This document shows positions 16,497-24,483 of a stretch of 64,000 bases of DNA, piece after piece (position 1 is the first letter of the stretch; every line of letters begins with the position of its first letter). Position numbers and translations under genes: made by a program. Origin of the DNA: Saprospiraceae bacterium. GTDB taxonomy: Bacteria > Bacteroidota > Bacteroidia > Chitinophagales > Saprospiraceae. Where the stretch lies: positions 52,187-116,186 of the forward strand of contig JABWBR010000047.1 of assembly GCA_013360405.1 (NCBI GenBank). The letters are read 5' to 3'. The notes under the pieces are model-generated. The model searched no databases. It saw only the letters and a program-made list of their open reading frames with translations, and was not told where the DNA came from.

Positions 16497-17297
16497 ATGT
16501 CGACAATCAAAAAAACTTACTTCGCCTCCGATTTTCACCTGGGTATCGATGCGCGACTTCGCAGCGCCGACCGCGAAAAACAGATTGTACGCTGGTTAGA
16601 TACCGTTGCGCCCGATGCCGAAGCGATCTACCTGGTGGGCGACGTATTCGATTTCTGGTTTGAATACCGCACGGTCATTCCCAAGGGCTACGTGCGTCTG
16701 CTGGGCAAGCTGGCCGAGTTGACCGACGCCGGACTGCCCATGTATTTTTTTACCGGCAACCACGATATGTGGGTATTTCGCTTTTTTGAAGAAGAGCTGG
16801 GCATACCCACCTATCGGCAGCCTATTGTGCGGGACATCCATGGCAAAACCTTTTTCATCGGCCACGGCGACGGCTTAGGCCCCGGCGACCATGGCTACAA
16901 GTTTATCAAACGCGTCTTTGCCAATCCCCTTTGCCAGTGGGCCTTTGAACGCCTGCATCCCAACTTCGGCGTCGGCCTGGCCAACTACTGGTCGGGGCGC
17001 AGCCGGGCCGCAGCCCCCGATGCCCGGCAATTCCTGGGTCCCGGCGGCGAATGGCTCGTCACCTACTGCGAGCGCAAGCTCCAAACCCAATATGCCGATT
17101 ATTTTGTGTTCGGCCACCGCCATCTGCCTATCGACTACACGCTAAACAACGGCCGCAGCCGTTATATTAATCTGGGAGAATGGCTCCACTACAACTCCTA
17201 CGCCGTTTTTGACGGCGAACAGATGAGCTTGCAATTTTTTGAAAATGAAAACGGCAAAATTTTTGGCAATACGCCCCTGGCTTTTTCGCAGCATTAG
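16497..17297 (+). CDS. lpxH: UDP-2,3-diacylglucosamine diphosphatase (LpxH-like)
   Basis: A 266-residue calcineurin-like metallophosphoesterase. Metal-binding motifs are FASDFHLG (residues 9-16), VGDVFDFW (about 47-54), TGNHDMW (about 85-91), GHGDGLGPGD (about 122-131) and FGHRHLP (about 203-209), the pattern of LpxH, which removes UMP from UDP-2,3-diacylglucosamine in lipid A synthesis at the inner membrane. It begins one base after the 3-HAO stop. Its last 59 bases overlap, in another frame, the start region of the exported protein gene at 17239. Confidence 0.9.
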   Translation: MSTIKKTYFASDFHLGIDARLRSADREKQIVRWLDTVAPDAEAIYLVGDVFDFWFEYRTVIPKGYVRLLGKLAELTDAGLPMYFFTGNHDMWVFRFFEEELGIPTYRQPIVRDIHGKTFFIGHGDGLGPGDHGYKFIKRVFANPLCQWAFERLHPNFGVGLANYWSGRSRAAAPDARQFLGPGGEWLVTYCERKLQTQYADYFVFGHRHLPIDYTLNNGRSRYINLGEWLHYNSYAVFDGEQMSLQFFENENGKIFGNTPLAFSQH

Positions 17298-18087
17298 CAT
17301 AACCTGCATGCTGGCGGTGACACAGGTAACAGCCCTGGCGCAAACTGCTGATACCGCCGCCCCTCTGCGCCGCCTGGCCTTTATCGAAGGCCGTTTCACC
17401 CTCATGACCACCGACCCGCTGCAGCAAGTTTATGTAGTGGACGACAAGAACAGCGTATACAAATACAGTCCTGCCGGACAATTACTCTTCCAATACAATG
17501 ACAACCGACTGGGTCGCCTCGGCGCCATCGACGCAAGCAACCCCTTTAATGTATTGTTGTACTACCCCGACTATCAGGTAGCCGTCACGCTCGACCGCAC
17601 GCTGAATAAAACGGGGGCTTTCCAGCTATTTCAGTTAGGCCCGGTAAATCCGGTGGCGGTAACCCTGTCAATGGATAACCACCTGTGGCTCTTCGATGAA
17701 ATATCCTCTCAATTGCGCAAAATAGGCCACGAAGGCGTCGAGCTGGCCCGCAGCGATAATCTCAGTCTGTTGTTGGGCGCCAGGCCCAACCCCGTGCAGC
17801 TTTCCGCCCACGGCAACTACATCTATGTCGCCGACCCCCACCTGGGCATACTCGTCTTCGATCTTTTCGGGCAATACGACCGCCTCATCCCCCTAACCGG
17901 AGTAGATCAATGCCAGGCTTTTGATTATTTCCTGCTCTGTCGCCGAGGAGAGCTATTCGAGTTAATAGATACCCGCACGATGGAAACTAAGGTGTTGGCG
18001 CTGCCGGCGCCGGGCGTCTCGCTGCGGGTGGAGAGGGGTGTTTGGTTTGTGTTGGGAGAGGATGGGGTAGGGGTGTTTGGGGAATAG
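17239..18087 (+). CDS. Exported protein with beta-propeller-like repeats, unknown function
   Basis: A 282-residue protein. From MKMKTAKFL it has a plausible Sec signal (RPWLFRSISITCMLAV...ALAQ) and then repeats such as VYVVDDKNSVYKYSPAGQLL, DNHLWLFDEISSQLRKI and NYIYVADPHLGILVFDLFGQ, typical of six- or seven-bladed NHL/TolB-like propellers. The long start means a 59-bp out-of-frame overlap with lpxH; a later ATG at 17308 would leave a signal peptide too short to work. The overlap implies translational coupling with lpxH. No enzymatic motif is seen. It may bind an envelope component, but this is a guess. Confidence 0.75.
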   Translation: MKMKTAKFLAIRPWLFRSISITCMLAVTQVTALAQTADTAAPLRRLAFIEGRFTLMTTDPLQQVYVVDDKNSVYKYSPAGQLLFQYNDNRLGRLGAIDASNPFNVLLYYPDYQVAVTLDRTLNKTGAFQLFQLGPVNPVAVTLSMDNHLWLFDEISSQLRKIGHEGVELARSDNLSLLLGARPNPVQLSAHGNYIYVADPHLGILVFDLFGQYDRLIPLTGVDQCQAFDYFLLCRRGELFELIDTRTMETKVLALPAPGVSLRVERGVWFVLGEDGVGVFGE

Positions 18088-18088
18088 G

Positions 18089-18880
18089 TTAAATCATTTT
18101 GGCTATCAGCTCTTTTAATAATTTATATCCGACCATGGCGGTCATATCATGTACGTCTCTCATCGGGTTATACTCTACCATATCTGCGCCTACGATCTCC
18201 ACCGGAATAGCTTGAATTATCCTGATCAATTCTCTGGTTGTCATGCCGCCCGGTTCGTGGTGGGAGACACCCGGGGCAAATGCGGGGTCGAGCACGTCTA
18301 AATCCAAAGAAATATAAAGGGGCGATTGGAGCGTTTGAATAAAATTAAAATCGAAATCTTTCATTTCAATGGTTTTCACGCCAAATCTCGTTATCTGTCC
18401 TCTTTGGTGCGTATTTAATGTGCGGATACCGACTTGCGTAAGCGAATTGATTTTTCCACTTTCCATAATTCGTGCAAAAGGCGAAGCGTGAGAAAAAGGA
18501 TTATTGTCAAAATTGTCGTATAAATCTCCGTGGGCATCCAGATGCAGGATGTTTAGTTTCTCATATTTAGCTATAAATGTGCTTATAATGGGATAGCTCA
18601 CCGAATGATCGCCTCCGATTGAAATCACCTTGCTATTGTCTTGTATCAGATTATGTATCGTATTTTTTATCGTGTCAAATGCTTTTTGGGGATTAGCATC
18701 CTCAAAATAAATATCGCCACAGTCCTGATAATTGTAATTTTCCTTTATTTCCAGACCGCTTTCAGAAAATGCATTTGCAGAACCTTCCTTGTCCATTAAC
18801 CGGATACGTTGCGGGGCATAAGCCGGGCCTCTGAGAAAAGAAGAATTTGCATCGAAAGGAATGCCGATAATTTTTATCAT
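18089..18880 (-). CDS. Agmatinase/arginase family ureohydrolase
   Basis: A 263-residue ureohydrolase with the full binuclear manganese site: GGDHS (about residues 98-102), LDAHGDLYD (about 121-129), and SLDLDVLDPAFAPGVSHHEP (about 199-218), plus the distal Glu in ADMVEYNP. Agmatinase (agmatine to putrescine and urea), formiminoglutamase or arginase cannot be told apart by eye. The ATG at 18880 is chosen over an in-frame TTG at 18907. The stop lies one base from the stop of the convergent exported propeller gene. Confidence 0.88.
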   Translation of the reverse strand: MIKIIGIPFDANSSFLRGPAYAPQRIRLMDKEGSANAFSESGLEIKENYNYQDCGDIYFEDANPQKAFDTIKNTIHNLIQDNSKVISIGGDHSVSYPIISTFIAKYEKLNILHLDAHGDLYDNFDNNPFSHASPFARIMESGKINSLTQVGIRTLNTHQRGQITRFGVKTIEMKDFDFNFIQTLQSPLYISLDLDVLDPAFAPGVSHHEPGGMTTRELIRIIQAIPVEIVGADMVEYNPMRDVHDMTAMVGYKLLKELIAKMI

Positions 18881-18990
18881 GATTTTCTCAATCTTGTAGT
18901 TCGTCAATTAAACGCATTTTTGTAATAATAGCGTTTCTTGCGAAACCTTTGTGACCTATGCGTTTAATAATATTTTGTTATGAAGCGCAC

Positions 18991-19033
18991 TTGTATATGA
19001 CGTATAGTTTTTGTATTTTTGTACGTAAACTAT
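18991..19033 (+). promoter_or_regulatory. Promoter and operator of the PIN toxin-antitoxin operon
   Basis: TTG at 18991-18993 and TATTTTTG at 19014-19021 match the Bacteroidota -33 and -7 elements with a 20-bp spacer. A 7-bp inverted repeat, ATAGTTT (19004-19010) and AAACTAT (19027-19033), flanks the -7 element, as expected for an autoregulatory operator bound by the antitoxin complex. The antitoxin ATG follows at 19039. Confidence 0.6.
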
Positions 19034-19038
19034 CAAGT

Positions 19039-19284
19039 ATGGACACCAAACTAACATTGCGGCTCGACAAAAACGTAATTGAAAGAGCCAAGGACTATGC
19101 GAAGCAGAACAATACCAGCCTTTCCAAACTCTTTGAAGCCTACCTGGCTTCTATTACAGAGCAAAAGATGGGTGAAATAGCCATAACCCCGCTGGTAGAA
19201 AGCCTGAGCGGAGTAGTCAGCCTGAGCGAAGACTTCGATTATAAAAAAGACTACGCCGACTACCTCAACAAGAAATACCAATGA
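19039..19284 (+). CDS. Antitoxin of a PIN-domain toxin-antitoxin pair
   Basis: An 81-residue protein starting MDTKLTLRLDKNVIERAKDY, a ribbon-helix-helix-like DNA-binding start followed by a second helix region (NNTSLSKLFEAYL) and an acidic C-terminus (SEDFDYKKDYADYL) suited to wrapping the toxin. It resembles the DUF6364-type antitoxins found with PIN toxins in Bacteroidota. Its stop overlaps the toxin start as ATGA (19281-19284). The promoter just upstream carries an inverted repeat over its -7 element. Confidence 0.85.
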   Translation: MDTKLTLRLDKNVIERAKDYAKQNNTSLSKLFEAYLASITEQKMGEIAITPLVESLSGVVSLSEDFDYKKDYADYLNKKYQ

Positions 19285-19697
19285 AAAAACTCCTGCTGGA
19301 TACCAACATTATCCTGGACCTGTTGGCGAAAAGGGAGCCGTTTTACAAGGAGGCCGCTTTGTTGTTTTCGCTTGCAGACCAAGAGAAGGTGCAAGTTTTT
19401 GTATCGGCCCTTTCCTACGCCAATGCGAACTACGTCTTATTGCGGGAGAATAAACCCGAAGACGCAAAATTGAAATTGCGCAAACTTAGGCTTATAGTGC
19501 AAATCCTGAACCTGGATGAAAAAGTAGTCGATTTATCGCTCAATGATGAAAATTTCAGAGATTTTGAAGATGCTTTGCAATACTATACTGCCCTCGAAAA
19601 CGGGATCGAGATTATCATCACGCGAAATCTCAGGGATTTCCAAAAGTCTGCCCTGCCTGTGATGACGGCAGGGCAGTTTATAGCTCGTGGCATTTAG
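19281..19697 (+). CDS. PIN-domain ribonuclease toxin (VapC-like)
   Basis: A 138-residue PIN-domain protein. The first acidic residue is in LLLDTNIILDLL, further acidic residues are in LNDENFRDFEDALQYY and the last conserved region is IEIIITRNLRDF. PIN toxins cleave RNA, often tRNA or rRNA, when their antitoxin is lost. The ATGA overlap with the antitoxin gene and the shared promoter support a type II toxin-antitoxin operon. All expected catalytic acids appear present, so it is likely active. Confidence 0.88.
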   Translation: MKKLLLDTNIILDLLAKREPFYKEAALLFSLADQEKVQVFVSALSYANANYVLLRENKPEDAKLKLRKLRLIVQILNLDEKVVDLSLNDENFRDFEDALQYYTALENGIEIIITRNLRDFQKSALPVMTAGQFIARGI

Positions 19698-19715
19698 TCT
19701 AAAAGCTTCCTTTAA

Positions 19716-20453
19716 TTACTCCTCTCCTCCCTTCTCCTTTATCCTCCTATTCTCACAACGGTCGCACAGATCGGAGATATTCTTCAATTCTCTGGCCTGG
19801 GCAACGGTGCCTTCAAAGATTTCACTGGTCCTGGCCGAGTTGATATAGGAGCAATCCTGGTACAAGTGATAACTCTTGCCGGATTTAGTCCAATACACGT
19901 GATTTACGCCGTCCATGAGCGTTTCGACTTCTTTGGTTTGCTCGGCGTATTGCTCCTGAGAGGGGGGATTGAAATCCACACCCGTGATGCCCGCAATCAA
20001 AAGCGCGACCACCGCAATGGTGCCTACCAGACCTTTTTGTTTGCCACTTAAATCTTTGTTGGTGAAAATCAGGATAACGAGAGGCAAAAACGCGATGACG
20101 GCCATGATGGCGCCCAACTGGTTCTGGATGAAAAATTTGGTCTTGTCCTTTTCGGAGGCGGGATCAAGGCGGTTCGATTTTTTCCAGAGCAGGGAGCCCA
20201 CTACGGCAAAAATCAAATCCACCACGATCATGACGATAAGCCAGGTGGTGTTGATGGGCACTTTTTTGAGCACGAGGATGGCGCCGACTTCAAAACCGAT
20301 GGCTGCAATCCATGAAAGAATCGCAAGGATGCGCAGGGTTCTGGCCTTCGACTTGCTTTCGTCGCTTGCCACGAAGGTTGCCCCTGTGGATGCAGCGGGC
20401 GTGTCTCCGCCTTCGACTTTAGTTACTTTAATTGGCTTTTTCTTGTCTTCCAT
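19716..20453 (-). CDS. Membrane protein with C-terminal Cys-containing domain, unknown
   Basis: A 245-residue protein. The N-terminal 40 residues are polar (EDKKKPIKVTKVEGG), four transmembrane segments follow (about residues 42-60, 68-88, 112-132 and 142-160), and the C-terminal domain has YHLYQDCSYINSA and LCDRCENRR, with HLYQDC and CDRC as possible metal ligands. That C-terminal pattern recurs in short zinc-binding domains attached to membrane proteins of many bacteria, but I cannot name the family. It is convergent with the PIN toxin gene with an 18-bp gap. Confidence 0.7.
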   Translation of the reverse strand: MEDKKKPIKVTKVEGGDTPAASTGATFVASDESKSKARTLRILAILSWIAAIGFEVGAILVLKKVPINTTWLIVMIVVDLIFAVVGSLLWKKSNRLDPASEKDKTKFFIQNQLGAIMAVIAFLPLVILIFTNKDLSGKQKGLVGTIAVVALLIAGITGVDFNPPSQEQYAEQTKEVETLMDGVNHVYWTKSGKSYHLYQDCSYINSARTSEIFEGTVAQARELKNISDLCDRCENRRIKEKGGEE

Positions 20454-20867
20454 ATCAGTTCAATTATGTAAAAAGGTGTTTGTGTGAAAATTCACGTAGC
20501 GCGAGGTATAAATATAAGTTTAGTTTGGTAATTAAATGGATGATGAACGAAAAAGCGCTGAAAAAGGATGAAAATTGCAAAATAAATCTAATTTTTAAAT
20601 TTGCAAATAATAAAAAACTATAATTTGGATTTAGATTGATTATTAAAATTAAATACTAACAATACGATTTTTTTAGATATTTTACCCTTTCTGGTGTTTC
20701 AAGACGACCTGCAATTTTTTCTATCGGCAAGAACGCTGATTTAGGTGCACAAAATTTCCCTTCCGTCATTCAGCCGGCGCCTTCCCTTTGCTAATCTACA
20801 GCTGAGGCGCTACGGCGCAAGCAGGTGTATTCCATATTGATCCGTTCACCCATAAAAATTGAACGCC
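20454..20867. other. AT-rich non-coding stretch upstream of the sdp-like cluster
   Basis: About 410 bp without a supported gene. It is AT-rich (runs such as AATTTTTAAATTTGC) compared with its flanks and presumably holds divergent promoters for the membrane protein gene and the sdp-like cluster. No clear hairpin or TAnnTTTG with a paired -33 could be singled out. Confidence 0.4.
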
Positions 20868-21786
20868 ATGAAAATTTCATCCATCCGAAAAATTGTATCC
20901 ACTCCGTGGGTAGCACAGCTATTGTCCGGCATGCTTTTGATTGCCGGTTGTACAAGGAAACGTCTCTAAGGTGGCCGGCTATAGCGGCGAAGCGCTTTTC
21001 AGAGGTATTTTCCTTTTTGAAGGGGAAGTCGCCAACAAAATTCCCCAGATCAAAAATGTGAAAGAAGCGGTGGTGTTGCGCAAAATTTCGCAAAAACAAA
21101 AAAATGCGATCGCCGCTATCTCCGAATACCTGGTCAAAGAGATCAACAACAAGCAACTCCGCTTTTTCGGACAGTTTAAAACCGCTATGGAGAGCGGAAA
21201 CCAACTTACCATAACCAAATCGCTGGCCGATGCCCAGGCACTCATTGAAACGGTTTTCAAAGAGTTGGATGGGGAGGTGAAAAAATTTATCGAAAGCAAC
21301 AATTACAAAAAGTTAAAACAAAAATACAGCGCCTCGCCAAAGGTGAAGGAAATCTCCAGAAAAACGCCCAACCCGAAAGAACTCAACAAGGAATTGCTGC
21401 AGGTTATGGAGATCGTGGATAAAGAAGCGCGCTCATCGGGCAGCAGAGCCGATAACGTCGTCGTACAATCTTATTGCGGTTTGGTGTTGTTGTGCCAGAC
21501 CCGGATTTATGGCAATTTCCAGGCTAAAATCCCGAAACTCAAGTCGTACAAATACGAAGACCTCCGCTTGTCGGGTAGCGCTGCCGCTTCCGATCCGGAT
21601 ACCGACCACAATATTGCCGTGTTGTTGCTCACTTTTGTGGCTGTGGTGGTGATCTGGCTCGTCGCTTTGCCGCTCACCTCCAATTTTTCTGACGATTCGG
21701 GCTTGTATCGCGAGCAGATGATCAATTCTATCGCGACAAAATTGAAGGTGTCTACTGCCGGTCCTAATAAAATAAAGAAAAACTAA
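20868..21786 (+). CDS. sdpC: SdpC-like antimicrobial peptide precursor, apparent frameshift after the signal
   Basis: From ATG 20868 the first frame encodes a lipoprotein-type signal ending LLIAGC, then stops at TAA within CTCTAAGG (about 20971). The next frame carries the rest: GYSGEALFRGIFLFEGEVANKI matches the start of mature pro-SdpC, followed by a helical region and SYCGLVLLC, the C-G-L-x3-C core that in Bacillus SdpC begins the killing peptide and holds its disulfide. A hydrophobic segment (LLLTFVAVVVIWLVALPL) follows near the end. Losing one base near 20967-20973 would join the two parts. The second frame has no usable start (TGA directly before 20941), so the break is either an error in the sequence, a real mutation or recoding. 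sdpA follows 8 bp later. Confidence 0.78.
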
Positions 21787-21794
21787 GACCCGGC

Positions 21795-22334
21795 ATGATG
21801 ACAACGCTGAGGATCGTTTTCGCCGGATTACTGCTTTTCTGGATTATCGTGCCGGCATTGATTGTCGTTTCCGCTATTTCTGTGAGTCCGGTGTCTTTTA
21901 ATATCCTGACTAAAGCAAAAATTATGTCTTACTTCCCGGAGGGCTGGGGGGGGGTCTCCCGAAACCCCCGGGAAGAAGACCTCCTGATTTACGAAAAGCA
22001 AAACGGCATTTGGCAACCCAACAGGCATGCCCCCATAGCTCATTATCGCAACTATTTCGGGATGAGCAAACTACCGCGCGCCCGCTCGATCGAGGCGGGA
22101 CGTATGGCCTCGTATTTCAGCGGCGCCACCCGGACCCCCTGCGACAGCACCTGGCAAGTCTGCCTGGAATCACCCGTAGACTCGGTACTGGATTACGCTA
22201 TTCGTTATCCGTACCGGGTCTTTCCTGATACGATTTGCCTGGTCAGGCAGGAACCCTTGCCCTGGGCCTGGGCGCGGGATGCCAGAGGTAAGATCAGCAT
22301 GCCTTTATCCTATTTAATGGTGAAAATAGAATGA
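21795..22334 (+). CDS. sdpA: SdpA-family protein of an SDP-like bacteriocin system
   Basis: A 179-residue protein with one N-terminal membrane segment (about residues 4-28) and a soluble domain. FPEGWGGVSRNPREEDLLIYE and RNYFGMSKLPRARSIEAGRM are close to the FFPQGWxFFTRxPRE and NLFGLxRxxRxQxxE wording I know from SdpA proteins, which with SdpB are needed to mature the SDP toxin. Two cysteines occur in TPCDSTWQVC. It starts 8 bp after the toxin gene stop and its stop overlaps the sdpB start as ATGA. Confidence 0.85.
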   Translation: MMTTLRIVFAGLLLFWIIVPALIVVSAISVSPVSFNILTKAKIMSYFPEGWGGVSRNPREEDLLIYEKQNGIWQPNRHAPIAHYRNYFGMSKLPRARSIEAGRMASYFSGATRTPCDSTWQVCLESPVDSVLDYAIRYPYRVFPDTICLVRQEPLPWAWARDARGKISMPLSYLMVKIE

Positions 22335-23239
22335 ACTTCAAGCGGGTAGACGACTACATCCTACGGATAAGCGCTATGACCTGGCACACGCCGGGGTATG
22401 GGCTCGCCCGCTCTTTGCTGGCGCTGGCTACGCTTTGCACTTTTGTATTTAATTCAACTGAGCTTCTGTTTTATCCCACCGTCGATGAAGTGGGCGGGCC
22501 GGTTTGTACCGAAGCCCTGGGTATCAACTTATTTTGTTTATTAAAAGAGCACCTGGGCCTCGCCCGCGTGCTGACCATTGTTATTCTGCTGGTGGTGATA
22601 GCCGGCTGGAAACCCCGGTACACCGGCATACTACATTGGTGGGTTTGCTATAGTTGGGTCAATTCGTCGCTGCTGGTGGATGGCGGCGACCACGTAAATG
22701 CGGTATTGACCTTGTTGCTGATCCCTGTAACGGTCACCGACCACCGCCGCTGGCATTGGAGCCCGGTAGCCGAAACGACATCGGGAAGCACCGGCAGCCG
22801 GATATCGCCGCTTGTGGCCTTTTTTTCGTTAAAAGTCATTCGCATACAGGTGGCGGCCATCTACCTTCATGCGGCCTTTGCCAAATGCGCCGTACCCGAA
22901 TGGCAAAACGGCACGGCCCTGTATTATTGGTTTACCGACCCCACTTTTGGCGTCACTCCCTGGTTGGAGCCGCTCATTTTGCCTTTGATCCTGCACCCTT
23001 TCAGCGTGGCTTTGCTCACCTGGGGCACAATCTTATTCGAATTTTTATTATTTGCCGGGCTACTCGCCAAAAAAGCGTATCGCCCCTTGATGCTATTTGT
23101 AGGAATAGGCTTTCATATGATGATTGCCCTGATTCACGGCCTGGTCACCTTCGGCCTTTCTATGTCGGGCGCCTTGTTGTTTTATTTAGGTTCTCCCGAA
23201 AAATCCATCCAAAAAGGTTATTTTCGACTCAGGATTTGA
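22331..23239 (+). CDS. sdpB: SdpB-family HTTM-type membrane protein
   Basis: A 302-residue polytopic membrane protein with about eight hydrophobic segments. It follows the HTTM (horizontally transferred transmembrane) plan shared with vitamin K-dependent carboxylase relatives: early R-rich YGLARSLLALATL, a lumenal HWWVCYSWVNSSLLVDGGDHV, QVAAIYLHAAFAKCAVPEWQNGTALYYW, and later GFHMMIALIHGLVTFG. SdpB acts with SdpA in post-translational maturation of SdpC. The ATGA overlap with sdpA argues for coupled translation. The next gene starts 38 bp downstream on the same strand. Confidence 0.88.
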   Translation: MNFKRVDDYILRISAMTWHTPGYGLARSLLALATLCTFVFNSTELLFYPTVDEVGGPVCTEALGINLFCLLKEHLGLARVLTIVILLVVIAGWKPRYTGILHWWVCYSWVNSSLLVDGGDHVNAVLTLLLIPVTVTDHRRWHWSPVAETTSGSTGSRISPLVAFFSLKVIRIQVAAIYLHAAFAKCAVPEWQNGTALYYWFTDPTFGVTPWLEPLILPLILHPFSVALLTWGTILFEFLLFAGLLAKKAYRPLMLFVGIGFHMMIALIHGLVTFGLSMSGALLFYLGSPEKSIQKGYFRLRI

Positions 23240-23277
23240 TATTCGCGCTGAAAGCGATTTATTTTACCAGCCATAAT

Positions 23278-24447
23278 ATGCCATCTTTTACCACTATCGC
23301 AGAAGTCGACCGCATCGCCGCACAGCCCGTGGCCGTGATCCGCAATCTGCAGATCACGCAGAGTTATTACGAATTATCGGCGGCCATAACCGGGCGGCTG
23401 GGCGCCTGCGCCAACTGGTGCACCTTTGCCACCTGGGCTTCGAAGCAGGCAGGAAATACCATTCGCGGAGAAGACCTATATCGAGCAGTGCAACAGGCGC
23501 CGTCCAAAATGCCTGTCCTCGGCGATGCAATGGTCAATTTGTTGGATACCCTGCTACTACATGGCCGGAAGCCCGACAAAGAAGGCCTGCGCCGGCTGGT
23601 ATGGGAATTGCTCGACCCCGGCGGCGCTGCCGACCGGGCCGGGGATGCCGTTGCCCGTGGCAACCAAAAAGTATACGCCGAGATCGGCCGCGAATTTGCC
23701 CGCTTTATCGAGGCCTGCCTGCCGGATGAAACTTACAATGAAGCGCATATCACCGGTTTCTGCGAAGCATTGCGGCCGGGTGATCCGCCCGACGGGCAGC
23801 GCTATCTTCAGCAGGCTTTCAGGCGGTACTACCAGGCCATATTTGAACCCGACGCCCAGGCTAAAGCCGAACTGATCTTGTTGGCCAACATCGAAATCGG
23901 TTTTCACGAACAAACGCGACTGCAACCCGAGATAGCCGAAGCGCTCGAAGCATCGGTAGTGGAGCCGCATCAGTTTAAACTACGCCTGCTCGGCTGCCTG
24001 TTTCCCCGCAGCAGTTGGATTGTATATTTCAGCATCATACTACGGCGCCTGCTGGGCCGGCCTACCACCCTTGACAGGGCCATTACCCGGTTTTTTGACA
24101 CCGCCCGCCGGCATATGCGCCTCATACTGTCAGACCATATGATGACACTTGGCTTTCCTAATGGTAAAACTTTGCGGTTGGGCGACGACCTGAAGGCTAA
24201 ATTTCCCGCGATTTTGCAGCAACTCCATAACCCTGACCTGAAGGCCATACTGGCACAGGTAGACCCCACCCCCGACAGCATGCGCGATACCGGCGCTGCC
24301 GACTGGGCCGACTTATACGACCGTCTGCATTTTATCGTCGATTTATTCCGGAGCTCCCACTTAAACTCCGATTTGTTGGAGCCGCCTTTTGATGCGGAGC
24401 AAACGGAGGCCATATTGGCAGGGAGCTTGCCGGGGGGGAGGCTGTGA
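23278..24447 (+). CDS. Unknown protein downstream of sdpB, candidate new sdp-cluster component
   Basis: A 389-residue soluble protein, mostly helical by appearance, with no signal peptide. Notable stretches are RNLQITQSYYELSAA, ANWCTFATWASKQAGNTIRGEDL (residues about 43-65), NIEIGFHEQTRLQPEI and SDHMMTLGFPNGKTLRLGDDL. I recognise no family or catalytic motif. It lies 38 bp after sdpB on the same strand and before a convergent gene, so it is probably the last gene of the operon. SDP systems in Bacillus have separate immunity genes (sdpR-sdpI) that are missing here; immunity, export or modification are all possible but unproven. Confidence 0.7.
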   Translation: MPSFTTIAEVDRIAAQPVAVIRNLQITQSYYELSAAITGRLGACANWCTFATWASKQAGNTIRGEDLYRAVQQAPSKMPVLGDAMVNLLDTLLLHGRKPDKEGLRRLVWELLDPGGAADRAGDAVARGNQKVYAEIGREFARFIEACLPDETYNEAHITGFCEALRPGDPPDGQRYLQQAFRRYYQAIFEPDAQAKAELILLANIEIGFHEQTRLQPEIAEALEASVVEPHQFKLRLLGCLFPRSSWIVYFSIILRRLLGRPTTLDRAITRFFDTARRHMRLILSDHMMTLGFPNGKTLRLGDDLKAKFPAILQQLHNPDLKAILAQVDPTPDSMRDTGAADWADLYDRLHFIVDLFRSSHLNSDLLEPPFDAEQTEAILAGSLPGGRL

Positions 24448-24483
24448 CTGTAGCGCTAATATCAATCTGCAAAACCAGGTCCG

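Noticed and set aside
22654..23277. The upstream part of a 597-codon frame that continues into the unknown sdp-linked gene
   Set aside because: This part is out of frame within sdpB; the ATG at 23278 starts the independent gene, so a 597-residue protein is not supported.
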